Origin: Clostridiaceae bacterium Marseille-Q4149 | GTDB taxonomy: Bacteria; Bacillota; Clostridia; Oscillospirales; Oscillospiraceae | Direction: 5' to 3' | Assembly (NCBI GenBank): GCA_018228685.1 | Contig: CP073691.1 | Location: 434,001 to 498,000, forward strand | DNA length: 64,000 nt | Shown here: one piece after another, positions 15,251 to 23,154 of the stretch | How the letters are laid out: each line of letters opens with the position of its first letter | Position numbering within the stretch: the first letter of the stretch is position 1 | The notes under the pieces: model-generated | What the model was told of the DNA's origin: nothing | Seen by the model: only the letters and a program-made list of their open reading frames with translations | Database searches by the model: none | Translations under genes and position numbers: made by a program

Positions 15251-15651
15251 TTGAAATTCCCTATGTAAATGTTCCAAACGATTTGTCAAAGGTCAAGACG
15301 AAACTTGCCTTTAACCTGACGAAACGCCAGCTTGTATGCTTCGGGATTGCGGCGGCGGTGGGCGTCCCCACCTATCTGCTGGCCCGGAGCACCATCGGCA
15401 ATACCGGGGCCATGTTCCTGATGATGGCCGTGGCGCTCCCGGCGTTTCTGCTGGCGATGTATGAAAAAGACGGGCTCCCGCTGGAAAAGGTGGTGAAAAA
15501 CATCATCCGGGCCCGTTTCCTGCGGCCTGGGATCAGGCCCTATCAGACGCAGAATATTTACGCCCCGTTTACCCAGCGGGGCGCTGCGGGAAAGGAGGAT
15601 GCGATTGAAAACAGCAAAAAACCAAAAGCGCGGCCCCGGAAAGGGCGCTAA
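15247..15651 (+). CDS. PrgI family (VirB3-like) conjugation protein
   Basis: 134 aa inner-membrane component of the secretion channel that works beside VirB4. The opening IEIPYVNVPNDLSKVKTKL is the family signature, followed by two membrane helices (about residues 30-50 and 55-72). GTG 15,247 is the only standard start near the GGAAAGGA ribosome binding site, but it lies just 1-2 nt from it. ATT 15,250, at better spacing, cannot be excluded. It overlaps the MT-A70 stop by 4 bp and the VirB4 gene by about 50 bp. Confidence 0.85.
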   Translation: MIEIPYVNVPNDLSKVKTKLAFNLTKRQLVCFGIAAAVGVPTYLLARSTIGNTGAMFLMMAVALPAFLLAMYEKDGLPLEKVVKNIIRARFLRPGIRPYQTQNIYAPFTQRGAAGKEDAIENSKKPKARPRKGR

Positions 15652-17968
15652 ACGGAAAGCTGCGTTGTCTGCCCAGCAGACGATCCCCTATCTGGTGATG
15701 CACCCGGACGGGGTGTGCCAGCTCCCCGGCGGGCTCTACACAAAAACCGTGGAATATGAAGACATCAATTATTCGGTGGCAAGCACCGAGGATCAGACGG
15801 CCATTTTCGGCGGCTGGAGCTCATTCCTCAACTACTTTGATACCTCGTTGCCGTTCCAGCTTTCCTTTATCAACCGCCGTTCCCACTCCCGGAGCAAGTA
15901 CCGGGTGAACATTCCCCCGGCCCAGGACAGCTTTAACAGCGTCCGGGCCGAGTTTACCGGGATGTTAAAAAACCAGATCGCCAAAAGCAACAACGGCATC
16001 GAGCGGTCTAAATACATTACATTCGGCCTGCCAGCCGGGAGCATCGGGGAGGCCCGGCCCCGCCTGGAACGTGTGGAGGCCGATGTGACGGGCAATCTGA
16101 AACGGCTGGGCGTGCCCTCGGAGGCTCTCGATGGGCGGGAGCGGCTGGCCCTGCTCCATGGGCAGATGCACCCCGGCAGCCGGGAGGCCTTTTGTTTCTC
16201 CTGGCAGGACATCCCCAAAACAGGCATGGGCACAAAGGACTATATCGCCCCGGACAGCTTCGACTTCCGGCAGTCCCGGACGTTCCGGGTGGGCCAGTAT
16301 TGGGGCGCGGCGTCCTACTTGCAGATTTTGGCCTCCGAGCTCTCGGACAAGCTGCTGTCGGAGATTTTGGAGCTGGATGCGGAGCTGACTGTCACCATGC
16401 ACGTTCAGACGGTGGATCAGCTCAAAGCCATTAAGACCGTCAAAGGCAAGCTCTCCGACATCGGCAAAATGAAAGTGGAAGAACAGCGCAAGGCGGTGCG
16501 GGCCGGGTATGATCCCGACATCCTCCCGCCTGACCTTATCACGTTCAGCAAGGACGCGGCGGAGCTGCTGGCCGATCTGCAATCCCGCAACGAGCGGATG
16601 TTCCTCTTGACGTTCACGGTGGTAAACCTTGCCCCCACCCGCCAGCGGTTGGAAAACGATGTGTTTACGGTGGGCGGTATCGCGCAGAAATACAACTGCG
16701 CCCTAAAGCGGCTGGACTGGCAGCAGGAGCAGGGGTTCGTTTCTTCCCTGGCCCTGGGCTACAACGAGGTGGAGATCCAGCGGGGTATGACCACCAGCTC
16801 CACGGCGATCTTCATTCCCTTTATGACAAGGGAGCTGCGTATGGCCGGGCCGTCCCTCTACTACGGCATGAACGCCCTTTCCCACAATGTCATCATGGCT
16901 GACCGCAAAAAGCTGAAATCGGCCAACGGCCTGTACCTTGGCTCCACGGGATCGGGAAAATCTTTCGCCGCAAAACGGGAGCTCTTAAACGTGTTCCTCA
17001 CCATCCCAAAGGATCGGATTCTGATTGTCGATCCCATGGGCGAATATGCGCCGCTGGTGCGGCGGCTGGGCGGGCAGGTGATCGAGATCGCTCCCGGTTC
17101 TCCCAGCCATATCAACCCTATGGACATCCAGCTTGACCTGGACGATGACGAAAGCCCGCTTTCCATGAAAGCGGACTTTTTGTTGTCCCTGTGCGAGCTG
17201 GTGGTGGGCGGCAAGGACGGCTTGCAGCCCATTGAGAAAACCGTGATTGACCGCTGTGTGCGGCTCATTTACCGGGATATGGCCCTGGGGATCGGGGACG
17301 GCAAGCCGCCCTTGCTCCAGGACTTGTACGAGGAGCTTTTGAAGCAGCCGGAGCCGGAGGCCCGCCGTGTGGCAACGGCCCTGGAACTCTACTGCACCGG
17401 CTCCCTCAATCTCTTTAACCACCCGACCAACGTGGACTTGACCGCCCGCGTGGTGTGTATCGTGCTGAAAGGGCTGGGGGAAAACCTGCGCAAGATCGCC
17501 ATGCACATCACCAACGACTTTGTGACCTCTGCTGTCAATGTGAACTTTCACAGCGGTATTTCTACCTGGTGCTACTTCGATGAATTTCATATCCTTTTGC
17601 GGGACGCGCTCACCGCCAGCTATTTTGTGGCCGTCTGGAAGATGCTCCGCAAAAAAGGCTGTGTGCCGTCAGCTTTAACGCAGAACGTCAAAGACCTATT
17701 AGCCAGCCGGGAGATCGAGGCCATTTTAGACAACACCGACTTTATGATCCTGCTGGCCCAGGCGCAAAGTGACCGGGCGATTCTGGCAAAGCAGCTCGGC
17801 ATTTCCGAGCACCAGCTTTCCTATATCACCCATTCTAACGCGGGCGAGGGGCTGCTGTTCTATGGGGATGTGACCATCCCGTTTGTGGATCGGTTCCCCA
17901 AAGGGGAGATCTATAACCTGCTCACTACCCGCCCGGAGGACTTGAAGCATGAAGCAGGAAACGAATAA
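15605..17968 (+). CDS. virB4: VirB4-like conjugation ATPase (CD1110 family)
   Basis: About 787 aa. It is the channel ATPase that powers assembly and substrate transfer. Walker A GSTGSGKSFAA is near residue 446, Walker B-like RILIVDPMGEY near 470 and CYFDEFH near 656; the N-terminal VirB4 domain covers roughly 30-400. TTG 15,605 follows AGGAGG at 6 nt, whereas ATG 15,599 directly abuts the ribosome binding site and is less likely. It overlaps PrgI at its start and the NlpC/P60 gene by 20 bp at its end. Confidence 0.94.
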   Translation: MKTAKNQKRGPGKGAKRKAALSAQQTIPYLVMHPDGVCQLPGGLYTKTVEYEDINYSVASTEDQTAIFGGWSSFLNYFDTSLPFQLSFINRRSHSRSKYRVNIPPAQDSFNSVRAEFTGMLKNQIAKSNNGIERSKYITFGLPAGSIGEARPRLERVEADVTGNLKRLGVPSEALDGRERLALLHGQMHPGSREAFCFSWQDIPKTGMGTKDYIAPDSFDFRQSRTFRVGQYWGAASYLQILASELSDKLLSEILELDAELTVTMHVQTVDQLKAIKTVKGKLSDIGKMKVEEQRKAVRAGYDPDILPPDLITFSKDAAELLADLQSRNERMFLLTFTVVNLAPTRQRLENDVFTVGGIAQKYNCALKRLDWQQEQGFVSSLALGYNEVEIQRGMTTSSTAIFIPFMTRELRMAGPSLYYGMNALSHNVIMADRKKLKSANGLYLGSTGSGKSFAAKRELLNVFLTIPKDRILIVDPMGEYAPLVRRLGGQVIEIAPGSPSHINPMDIQLDLDDDESPLSMKADFLLSLCELVVGGKDGLQPIEKTVIDRCVRLIYRDMALGIGDGKPPLLQDLYEELLKQPEPEARRVATALELYCTGSLNLFNHPTNVDLTARVVCIVLKGLGENLRKIAMHITNDFVTSAVNVNFHSGISTWCYFDEFHILLRDALTASYFVAVWKMLRKKGCVPSALTQNVKDLLASREIEAILDNTDFMILLAQAQSDRAILAKQLGISEHQLSYITHSNAGEGLLFYGDVTIPFVDRFPKGEIYNLLTTRPEDLKHEAGNE

Positions 17969-19571
17969 AGCGGCGGGCCCGGAGGCCGGGGGCACCTCTG
18001 GACAAAGTGTCCATAAGTCGAAATTCCGCCAGAAAAGCAAACAGGAACAGGCCGCCGCATCTAAGCTCCGCATGGAACAGCGCGGGGAAAAGCTGGAAAA
18101 GGCCAAGGACAAGCTGGCAAAACAGAAGCCGCCCAAAAAGCCCGGCCCGGTGAAACGTGTGGGCCGGACGGCGGGCCGGGGCGTCCACGGCTTTGTGCAT
18201 GGGAAACTGTTTGAAGTGGAACAGGAAAATGTGGGCACCGAGGGGGCTCACCGCTCCGAGCTGGTGGGCGAGTCCGCCCTGCGGCATGGCTCCCGGTTCA
18301 TTAAAAAGAAAGTGCGGGAGCACCCGGCAAAGGCTGTCCACAAGGCGGAGTCCAAATATATCAAGGCAACGGCGGATTATCATTTCCGCATGGCCGCCCA
18401 GGAGCACCCGGAAATGTCCGGCAATTCCGTTTCCCGGATGTGGCGCAAGCACCGCCTAAAAAAGCAGTATCAAAAAAAGGCGCGGGAGGCTGCAAAGACC
18501 GGGGCGGCAAGCGCGGCCAAAAAGACAGCCGCCGCCACAGAAAAAGCCGGGGCAAAAATCGCAGGCTTTGTGAAGCGTCATCCCGTGGGGGTGCTGCTGG
18601 CCCTGGCCTGCCTGCTCCTGCTCTTTGTGATGCAGTCCTGTTCTTCCTCCCTGGTGATGCTGGGGAACTCCGGCGCGGGGGCCGTGGGCGCGACCACTTA
18701 CCCCTCAAAGGACGAGGATATTCTGGCGGCGGAGGCCAGCTATTCCGGCATGGAGGCGGAGCTGCGACACTACCTGGACACCTACGAAAGCACCCACAGC
18801 TATGACGAGTACCATTTTGACCTGGACGGGATCGAGCACGACCCTTATGTGCTCATTTCCATTTTGTCTGTGCTCCACGAGGGGGAATGGACGGCGGACG
18901 AGGTGCAGGGCACCCTGGAAACCCTCTTTGACCGTCAGTATATCCTGACGGAGCGCGTGGTGCGGGAAACCCGGTATGACAGCGAGGGCGATCCCTACTC
19001 CTGGTATATCTGCTATGTTACGCTGGAAAACCGTAACCTGTCCCATCTGCCCCTGGAACTTATGAGCGAGGAACAGATGGCCCGGTATTCCCTCTACCTG
19101 TCCACCCTGGGCAACCGCCCCGACCTGTTTCCCGGTTCGGAGTATGTGGACAAATACACAAAACCGCCCGCCGACTATGACGTGCCGGGGGAATATCTGG
19201 ACGATGAAGCCTTTGCGGCCATTCTCTCCGAGGCGGAGAAATACCTGGGCTATCCCTATGTGTGGGGCGGCAGCTCCCCGGCCACGTCCTTTGACTGCTC
19301 CGGCTTTGTGTCCTGGGTGATCAATCACTCCGGCTGGAATGTGGGCCGCCTGGGGGCCCAGGGGCTTTATAACATCTGCACCCCTACCAGCAACCCGAAA
19401 CCCGGCGATCTGGTGTTCTTTGTGGGCACCTATGACACGGCGGGCGTGTCCCATTGCGGCATCTATGTGGGGGACAATATGATGATCCATTGCGGAGATC
19501 CCATCAGTTACGCAAATCTGAACACAAGCTACTGGCAATCTCATTTCTACGCCTACGGGCGTTTACCATGA
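17949..19571 (+). CDS. C40 (NlpC/P60) peptidase, CD1108 family conjugation protein
   Basis: 540 aa VirB1-like cell-wall hydrolase that opens peptidoglycan for the transfer channel. A long basic N-terminal region (1-200, Lys/Ala rich) faces the cytoplasm. One membrane helix is near 206-228, a linker domain spans 250-400, and NlpC/P60 lies at 420-540. The Cys nucleophile is in FDCSGFVSW near 448, with the His in SHCGIYVG near 501. Residues 16-23 (TSGQSVHK) come from palindrome copy 6. ATG 17,949 overlaps virB4. Confidence 0.92.
   Translation: MKQETNKAAGPEAGGTSGQSVHKSKFRQKSKQEQAAASKLRMEQRGEKLEKAKDKLAKQKPPKKPGPVKRVGRTAGRGVHGFVHGKLFEVEQENVGTEGAHRSELVGESALRHGSRFIKKKVREHPAKAVHKAESKYIKATADYHFRMAAQEHPEMSGNSVSRMWRKHRLKKQYQKKAREAAKTGAASAAKKTAAATEKAGAKIAGFVKRHPVGVLLALACLLLLFVMQSCSSSLVMLGNSGAGAVGATTYPSKDEDILAAEASYSGMEAELRHYLDTYESTHSYDEYHFDLDGIEHDPYVLISILSVLHEGEWTADEVQGTLETLFDRQYILTERVVRETRYDSEGDPYSWYICYVTLENRNLSHLPLELMSEEQMARYSLYLSTLGNRPDLFPGSEYVDKYTKPPADYDVPGEYLDDEAFAAILSEAEKYLGYPYVWGGSSPATSFDCSGFVSWVINHSGWNVGRLGAQGLYNICTPTSNPKPGDLVFFVGTYDTAGVSHCGIYVGDNMMIHCGDPISYANLNTSYWQSHFYAYGRLP
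17996..18016. repeat. 21-bp palindrome, copy 6 (inside a coding region)
   Basis: CTCTGGACA-AAG-TGTCCATAA: one mismatch in the right arm. Read in frame as SGQSVHK. Confidence 0.85.
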
Positions 19572-19585
19572 CGAGGAGGTTATGT

Positions 19586-19840
19586 ATGGCAGCAAGTAAA
19601 AGCCAGAAAATCCAGGCCGAGATTGAAAAGGTCAAGGCCAAAATAGCCGAACAGCAGGCCCGGCTGAAAGAGCTGGAGAAAAACAAGCTGGAGGCCGAAA
19701 ACACGGAGATCGTGGACATTGTGCGGGGCATGAGCGTGTCCCTGGAGGAGCTGCCTCTGGTGCTCCAGCGGCTTCGGGACGGCGGCACCTCTGGACAAAG
19801 TGTCCAGAAGTCCGAGGACGGCGGAAAGGAGGAAAATTGA
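19586..19840 (+). CDS. DUF4315 family protein
   Basis: 84 aa, mostly one coiled coil: SQKIQAEIEKVKAKIAEQQ and onward, then EIVDIVRGMSVSLEELPLVL. DUF4315 proteins are small partners encoded between the NlpC/P60 and DUF4366 genes of clostridial ICEs; role unknown. AGGAGG lies 9 nt before ATG 19,586. Its C-terminal tail TSGQSVQKSEDGG is encoded by palindrome copy 7, so the conserved part ends near residue 68. It overlaps the next ribosome binding site. Confidence 0.88.
   Translation: MAASKSQKIQAEIEKVKAKIAEQQARLKELEKNKLEAENTEIVDIVRGMSVSLEELPLVLQRLRDGGTSGQSVQKSEDGGKEEN
19789..19809. repeat. 21-bp palindrome, copy 7 (inside a coding region)
   Basis: CTCTGGACA-AAG-TGTCCAGAA, read in frame as SGQSVQK near the end of the DUF4315 protein. 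Confidence 0.9.
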
Positions 19841-19842
19841 AG

Positions 19843-20598
19843 ATGAAACGCTTTCGATTGATGGCGGCGGCGCTCTGCGCCGCCGTTCTTTTATGCGCCT
19901 TTGGTGCCCCGGCCTATGCCTATGCCAGCGGCGGCGAGGGTGAGGACTACGGCGATCCCACCATGGAAACCCCGGCCCCGGAGCCGGAGCCCACCATTGA
20001 GCCCGGTGAGGGCTTTGAGGAAGAGGGCAACCTCGTCACCCGCGATCTGCTCTATGACGAGCACACCAACAAGCAGTTTATCACGGTACAGACGGCGGGC
20101 GGCAGCACCTTTTACATCGTTATCGACTATGACAAGCCCGTGGACGAGGAGGGCGAGCAATACGAAACCTATTTCTTAAACATGGTGGACGAGGCCGACC
20201 TGCTGGCGGCGGCGGAGGCCGCGGGCGTGGAGCAGGCGGTTTGTTCCTGCTCGGAAAAATGCGCGGCGGGGGCTGTCAACACGGATTGCCCGGTCTGCTC
20301 CCTCAAGATAGCCGAGTGTGTGGGCGTGGAGCCGGAGCCGGAACCAGCGGAAACCGAGGAACCCGCCCCGGAGGAGGCCGAACCGGAAACGGACGGCAAT
20401 ATGGGGACGCTTCTGCTCATTCTGGCGGTGGCGGTGATCGGCGGCGGCGCGGCGGTCTATTTCAAGGTGATCCGCCCCAAACGGCAGAAAGACAGCGAAC
20501 CGGAGGACGATGATGCCGAGCCGGAGGACTATGAGGACGACGGCCCGCCCTGGGACGAGGACGAGCCTGACGAAAACAGCGAGGAGGAGGAACAATGA
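19843..20598 (+). CDS. DUF4366 secreted/membrane-anchored protein
   Basis: 251 aa. A signal peptide (MKRFRLMAAALCAAVLLCAF, cleavage near AYA) is followed by a Pro/Glu spacer. A folded domain (about 65-150) contains FITVQTAGGSTFYIVIDYDK and four Cys residues at CSCSEKCAAG. A second Pro/Glu spacer, a membrane helix near 188-208 and a very acidic tail complete it. This layout is typical of DUF4366 ICE proteins at the cell surface, perhaps stabilising the transfer machinery. ATG 19,843 is 10 nt from AAAGGAGG; the TTG at 19,837 is closer but less usual. Confidence 0.9.
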   Translation: MKRFRLMAAALCAAVLLCAFGAPAYAYASGGEGEDYGDPTMETPAPEPEPTIEPGEGFEEEGNLVTRDLLYDEHTNKQFITVQTAGGSTFYIVIDYDKPVDEEGEQYETYFLNMVDEADLLAAAEAAGVEQAVCSCSEKCAAGAVNTDCPVCSLKIAECVGVEPEPEPAETEEPAPEEAEPETDGNMGTLLLILAVAVIGGGAAVYFKVIRPKRQKDSEPEDDDAEPEDYEDDGPPWDEDEPDENSEEEEQ

Positions 20599-20768
20599 AT
20601 TTTACCAATAACCGTTATGAAAAAATGATGAAGCAGCGCCCCCAGCCCATGGCCCCGTCTGTCCCGAAAGCGCCCAGGGGCTCCCGGTGCGCCGGGTGCC
20701 CCTACTGGCGCGGCATCCGCTGTATGGCTTGTTACCGGGAGCTTTTGAGAACCCCTGACGGGAGGTGA
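20595..20768 (+). CDS. Small Cys-containing protein
   Basis: 57 aa, basic. It overlaps the DUF4366 stop by 4 bp (ATGA). The C-terminal half has CAGCPYWRGIRCMACYREL, four Cys residues that could form a small zinc knuckle. It lies between DUF4366 and the Cys-rich VLP gene in the same operon, with the next start 5 bp after its stop. I do not recognise a named family; its size and position suggest an ICE-specific accessory protein. Confidence 0.65.
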   Translation: MNFTNNRYEKMMKQRPQPMAPSVPKAPRGSRCAGCPYWRGIRCMACYRELLRTPDGR

Positions 20769-20772
20769 GGCC

Positions 20773-21141
20773 GTGTCCCGTGAACTGACACGCGAGGAAA
20801 AACGGAAAATCCGCGCCCTGGTGACAAAGTGGTGCGCCAACTATGACAAGGAATATGGCTGCCTGCCCCTGGAGTGCGAATGTTATATGTTCGGCAAGTG
20901 CTGGACGGGTGCCTATTGCCGCTATTTCCGGGAGGCCGTCCTGCCCCTTGATCCGGCGCTGGAGGCCGCCCTTATGAGCGAGGGGCCGCCCCCGGAGTTT
21001 AAGCCCTGCCCGGTCTGCGGGGGGCCCGTCCCCCTGGATGGGCGGCTGGCCTACTGCTCGGCGGCTTGTGCAAAGAAAGCCCACCGCCGCCAGCAACGGG
21101 AATATATGCAGAAGAAACGGAGCTGTGATGTTGACAATTAG
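20773..21141 (+). CDS. Cysteine-rich VLP family protein
   Basis: 122 aa. GTG 20,773 follows GGAGGTGAG. The N-terminal half has KWCANYDKEYGCLPLECECY with the Leu-Pro-Leu (VLP-like) turn that names the family, then CYMFGKCWTGAYCRYFREAVLPLD. The C-terminal half has a CPVCGGP ... YCSAACAKK zinc ribbon resembling the C-terminal finger of phage integrase-like proteins. Common in clostridial ICEs and plasmids. Function unknown, probably nucleic-acid binding. Confidence 0.82.
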   Translation: MSRELTREEKRKIRALVTKWCANYDKEYGCLPLECECYMFGKCWTGAYCRYFREAVLPLDPALEAALMSEGPPPEFKPCPVCGGPVPLDGRLAYCSAACAKKAHRRQQREYMQKKRSCDVDN

Positions 21142-21186
21142 GCCCTCAAAAACCCGCTTGTATCAAGGCTTTCCGGGGCCGCTTTT

Positions 21187-21224
21187 GGGGCAGGCCGTGT
21201 GTTTCTATGGCCTGCCCCTGTTTT
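21187..21224 (+). terminator. Intrinsic terminator
   Basis: GGGGCAGGCC (21187-21196) pairs with GGCCTGCCCC (21209-21218), then TGTTTTG. It precedes palindrome copy 8. Confidence 0.85.
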
Positions 21225-21255
21225 GCCGAAATGCTGTCAACATCTGCCCCGCCGC

Positions 21256-21276
21256 TTCTGGACACTTTGTCCAGAG
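21256..21276. repeat. 21-bp palindrome, copy 8
   Basis: TTCTGGACA-CTT-TGTCCAGAG, between a terminator and the ribosome binding site of the next gene. Confidence 0.9.
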
Positions 21277-21305
21277 GTGGCGGGCACATTCAAGGAGGTG
21301 TTATT

Positions 21306-22088
21306 CTGGAAGAAAATCAAGGCTATGTGATCCGCCGCACGATCCTGTTTGACAACAAATGCGGCTTTGTGCTGGGGGAAAACCCCAAGGCCCCGAACCC
21401 CTATGTGACATGGCAATTCAACGAGCAGGACGGGCACCGGGACTACTTTTGGGGCCACTACCACAACGAGCCGGACATGGCCGAGCGTGACCTGCACAAC
21501 CGGGCCGAGGACTATCAGCGGCGCTATTATGTGTTTGAAGTGGAGCAGGCCCCGGACAAGGAAACCTACAAATACTACTCCACCCAGCGGCCCATCGACA
21601 TCGGCACCTATCCCAAAAGCGATTTCAACCGCCCTGTCCACATGGACATATACCCCACCCGCCAGCAGGTGCCGGGCGAGGCGTTCCAGGCGTGGGGAGC
21701 GATCACCTATGCCCAGCCGTTGACGGAACAGGAAATGCGGGATTATGAGCTGCGGCCCGCCCGCGACAATCTGGACATCCGGCGGCAGATGGACGCCCAG
21801 GCCCAGGTGGTGGGCAAATGGGAGGACGCTCACCACGTCCCGGAGCAAAGGCGGCTAACCTGGTTTTATCACGACTTCGGTTGCTATGTGGCGAAAGAAT
21901 ATGTTACCCCGGAGCAGCTCACCACCCGCGTCCGCAGCGTGGAGCGTCAAGCGGCGGCCAGGGCTCACAAGCAGGAAAAGGGCAAACAGCCGATTGCCGA
22001 ACAACTGAAAGCGGCCCAGCGGGAGGCCCAGGCTGGCCGGGGCCAGGACACGCTCAAACGGAGCGCCCCCGACCGGGGCGAACGATAG
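21306..22088 (+). CDS. Unrecognised ICE protein with apparent CTG start
   Basis: 260 aa. The frame begins LEENQGYVIRRTILFDNKCG; CTG 21,306 lies exactly 7 nt after AAGGAGG, and no ATG, GTG or TTG is in frame close to it. The frame is open upstream only through palindrome copy 8, so an upstream start is unlikely. The body has aromatic-rich segments (YVTWQFNEQDGHRDYFWGHY) and a helical basic C-terminus. I do not recognise a family with confidence. Followed closely by a DUF4316-like gene, so perhaps part of the YodL/DUF4316 protein group found in ICEs. Confidence 0.7.
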   Translation: MEENQGYVIRRTILFDNKCGFVLGENPKAPNPYVTWQFNEQDGHRDYFWGHYHNEPDMAERDLHNRAEDYQRRYYVFEVEQAPDKETYKYYSTQRPIDIGTYPKSDFNRPVHMDIYPTRQQVPGEAFQAWGAITYAQPLTEQEMRDYELRPARDNLDIRRQMDAQAQVVGKWEDAHHVPEQRRLTWFYHDFGCYVAKEYVTPEQLTTRVRSVERQAAARAHKQEKGKQPIAEQLKAAQREAQAGRGQDTLKRSAPDRGER

Positions 22089-22103
22089 GACAAGGAGGAT
22101 TTT

Positions 22104-22277
22104 ATGGAAGAAAAATATAACCCCATGAAAAGCGCGGAGATTGCCACCGAGCACAACTACAATATGCTGGATGGCGTACTCAACAACCAGGCCCCGCCCC
22201 CGGAGCAGGAAAAGCCGCTGGACAAGGTAAAGGAACCGCCCCACCGCCGCCGGAGCCTGGATCGGGAGGATCGGTGA
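22104..22277 (+). CDS. Small protein, DUF4316-like
   Basis: 57 aa. AAGGAGG precedes ATG 22,104. The segment EIATEHNYNMLDGVLNN resembles the short DUF4316 domain found alone or at the end of larger ICE proteins; the rest is a charged Pro-rich tail. It overlaps mobC by 4 bp (GTGA). The family call is from memory of the motif and could be wrong. Confidence 0.55.
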   Translation: MEEKYNPMKSAEIATEHNYNMLDGVLNNQAPPPEQEKPLDKVKEPPHRRRSLDREDR

Positions 22278-22624
22278 GCCAGAAGAAACGCCGCCGCCCC
22301 ATCCACCTGCACGTCATGGTATCCGAGGAGGAACTGGCGCTGATCCGGGAACGCATGGACGAGGCGGGCGTCCGCAACCTGGGGGCCTATGTGCGGAAAA
22401 TGGCCCTCAATGGCTATGTGCTCCATGTTGACCTTTCCGACGTGCGGGAGCTGGTGTCCCTCCAGCGGCGGTGCTCCAACAATCTAAACCAGGTGGCGAT
22501 CCAGGCCAACACCTACGGCGGCATTTACCCGGAGGAGATCAAGGCGTTGCAGCGGGACTATGAAACCCTGTGGGGGCCGCTGTCCGATCTGCTCAAAAAG
22601 CTGTCGGCGGTGGTGGAGCTTTAA
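22274..22624 (+). CDS. mobC: MobC-like relaxosome accessory protein of the ICE
   Basis: 116 aa. GTG 22,274 follows GGGAGGA. A basic opening (SQKKRRRPIHLHVMVSEEE) leads into a ribbon-helix-helix region, and CSNNLNQVAIQANTYGGI carries the MobC NLNQ-A signature. It would bind the ICE oriT with the relaxase encoded 530 bp downstream. Terminator-like hairpins and a promoter separate the two genes, so the relaxase can be controlled independently. Confidence 0.88.
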   Translation: MSQKKRRRPIHLHVMVSEEELALIRERMDEAGVRNLGAYVRKMALNGYVLHVDLSDVRELVSLQRRCSNNLNQVAIQANTYGGIYPEEIKALQRDYETLWGPLSDLLKKLSAVVEL

Positions 22625-22629
22625 CCCTT

Positions 22630-22654
22630 GCCGGGGAGCGTGACGCTCCCCGGC
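22630..22654 (+). terminator. GC-rich hairpin after mobC
   Basis: GCCGGGGAGCG, a 3-nt loop, CGCTCCCCGGC: a perfect stem with no T run. Confidence 0.6.
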
Positions 22655-22698
22655 TGCCCCGGCTTCTGGACACTTTGTCCAGAGGTGGGGGCAGCCGG
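22650..22698. repeat. Larger inverted repeat enclosing palindrome copy 9
   Basis: CCGGCTGCCCC (22650-22660) pairs with GGGGCAGCCGG (22688-22698) around the palindrome, making a 49-nt hairpin immediately upstream of the promoter. Confidence 0.75.
22664..22684. repeat. 21-bp palindrome, copy 9
   Basis: TTCTGGACA-CTT-TGTCCAGAG, nested in a larger stem. Confidence 0.9.
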
Positions 22699-22735
22699 AG
22701 TCATCCTTGTTGTCCCCCTCCTACGGAGTTATAAT
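22697..22735 (+). promoter_or_regulatory. Promoter of the CD1845-like/relaxase unit
   Basis: TTGTTG (22707-22712), 17-bp spacer, TATAAT (22730-22735). The 16 bp GAGTCATCCTTGTTGT covering the -35 box are identical at the recombinase promoter at 30,760-30,775, suggesting a shared activator or repressor. Confidence 0.8.
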
Positions 22736-22780
22736 ATACATATAGAGGCAAAGATCAAATTTTTGTAGGAGGTATGAACC

Positions 22781-23071
22781 ATGCGGACAATCTTAAAAAT
22801 TATCGCGGCTCCCTTTGTCCTGGCGCTGATGCTCATTGTGGCGGTGCTCTCGTTCCTTGCCTGCATCGCGGGCGCGTGCTGCGGCCTTGCGTGTACGGTA
22901 TTTGTCCTGCTGGCGGCCTGCGCCTTTTTCGCGGGGCTGCATACGGGCTGTATTGCTGCTCTGGTGCTGGCGTTCCTTGTTTCCCCCTTTGGGCTCCCGG
23001 CCATTGGAGAGTGGCTGCTGGATCGTCTGTATGGGGTGAAATATGCCTTGCAGGATTTTATGACAAGCTGA
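22781..23071 (+). CDS. CD1845-like small membrane protein
   Basis: 96 aa. Three hydrophobic segments occur: residues 5-28 (IIAAPFVLALMLIVAVLSFL), 33-55 and 57-75, with several Cys residues. TAGGAGG precedes ATG 22,781. Proteins of this size and topology occur just upstream of the relaxase gene in clostridial ICEs; role unknown, perhaps entry exclusion or relaxosome docking at the membrane. It ends 4 bp before palindrome copy 10. Confidence 0.75.
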   Translation: MRTILKIIAAPFVLALMLIVAVLSFLACIAGACCGLACTVFVLLAACAFFAGLHTGCIAALVLAFLVSPFGLPAIGEWLLDRLYGVKYALQDFMTS

Positions 23072-23075
23072 TGAC

Positions 23076-23096
23076 CTCTGGACACTTTGTCCAGAA
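23076..23096. repeat. 21-bp palindrome, copy 10
   Basis: CTCTGGACA-CTT-TGTCCAGAA, between the membrane-protein stop and a terminator. Confidence 0.9.
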
Positions 23097-23100
23097 GCGG

Positions 23101-23130
23101 CAGGCGGCGGATTATCCCGCCGCCTGTTTT
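23101..23130 (+). terminator. Terminator before the relaxase
   Basis: CAGGCGGCGG (23101-23110) pairs with CCGCCGCCTG (23117-23126), followed by TTTT. It lies 24 bp before the relaxase start and should limit relaxase expression. Confidence 0.8.
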
Positions 23131-23154
23131 CATCTGTGGGAAGGAGGTGAGCAT

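Noticed and set aside
22774..23154. Relaxase extended upstream to 22,774
   Set aside because: The extension is the shadow of the CD1845-like membrane protein, crosses a palindrome and a terminator, and is not part of the relaxase family.
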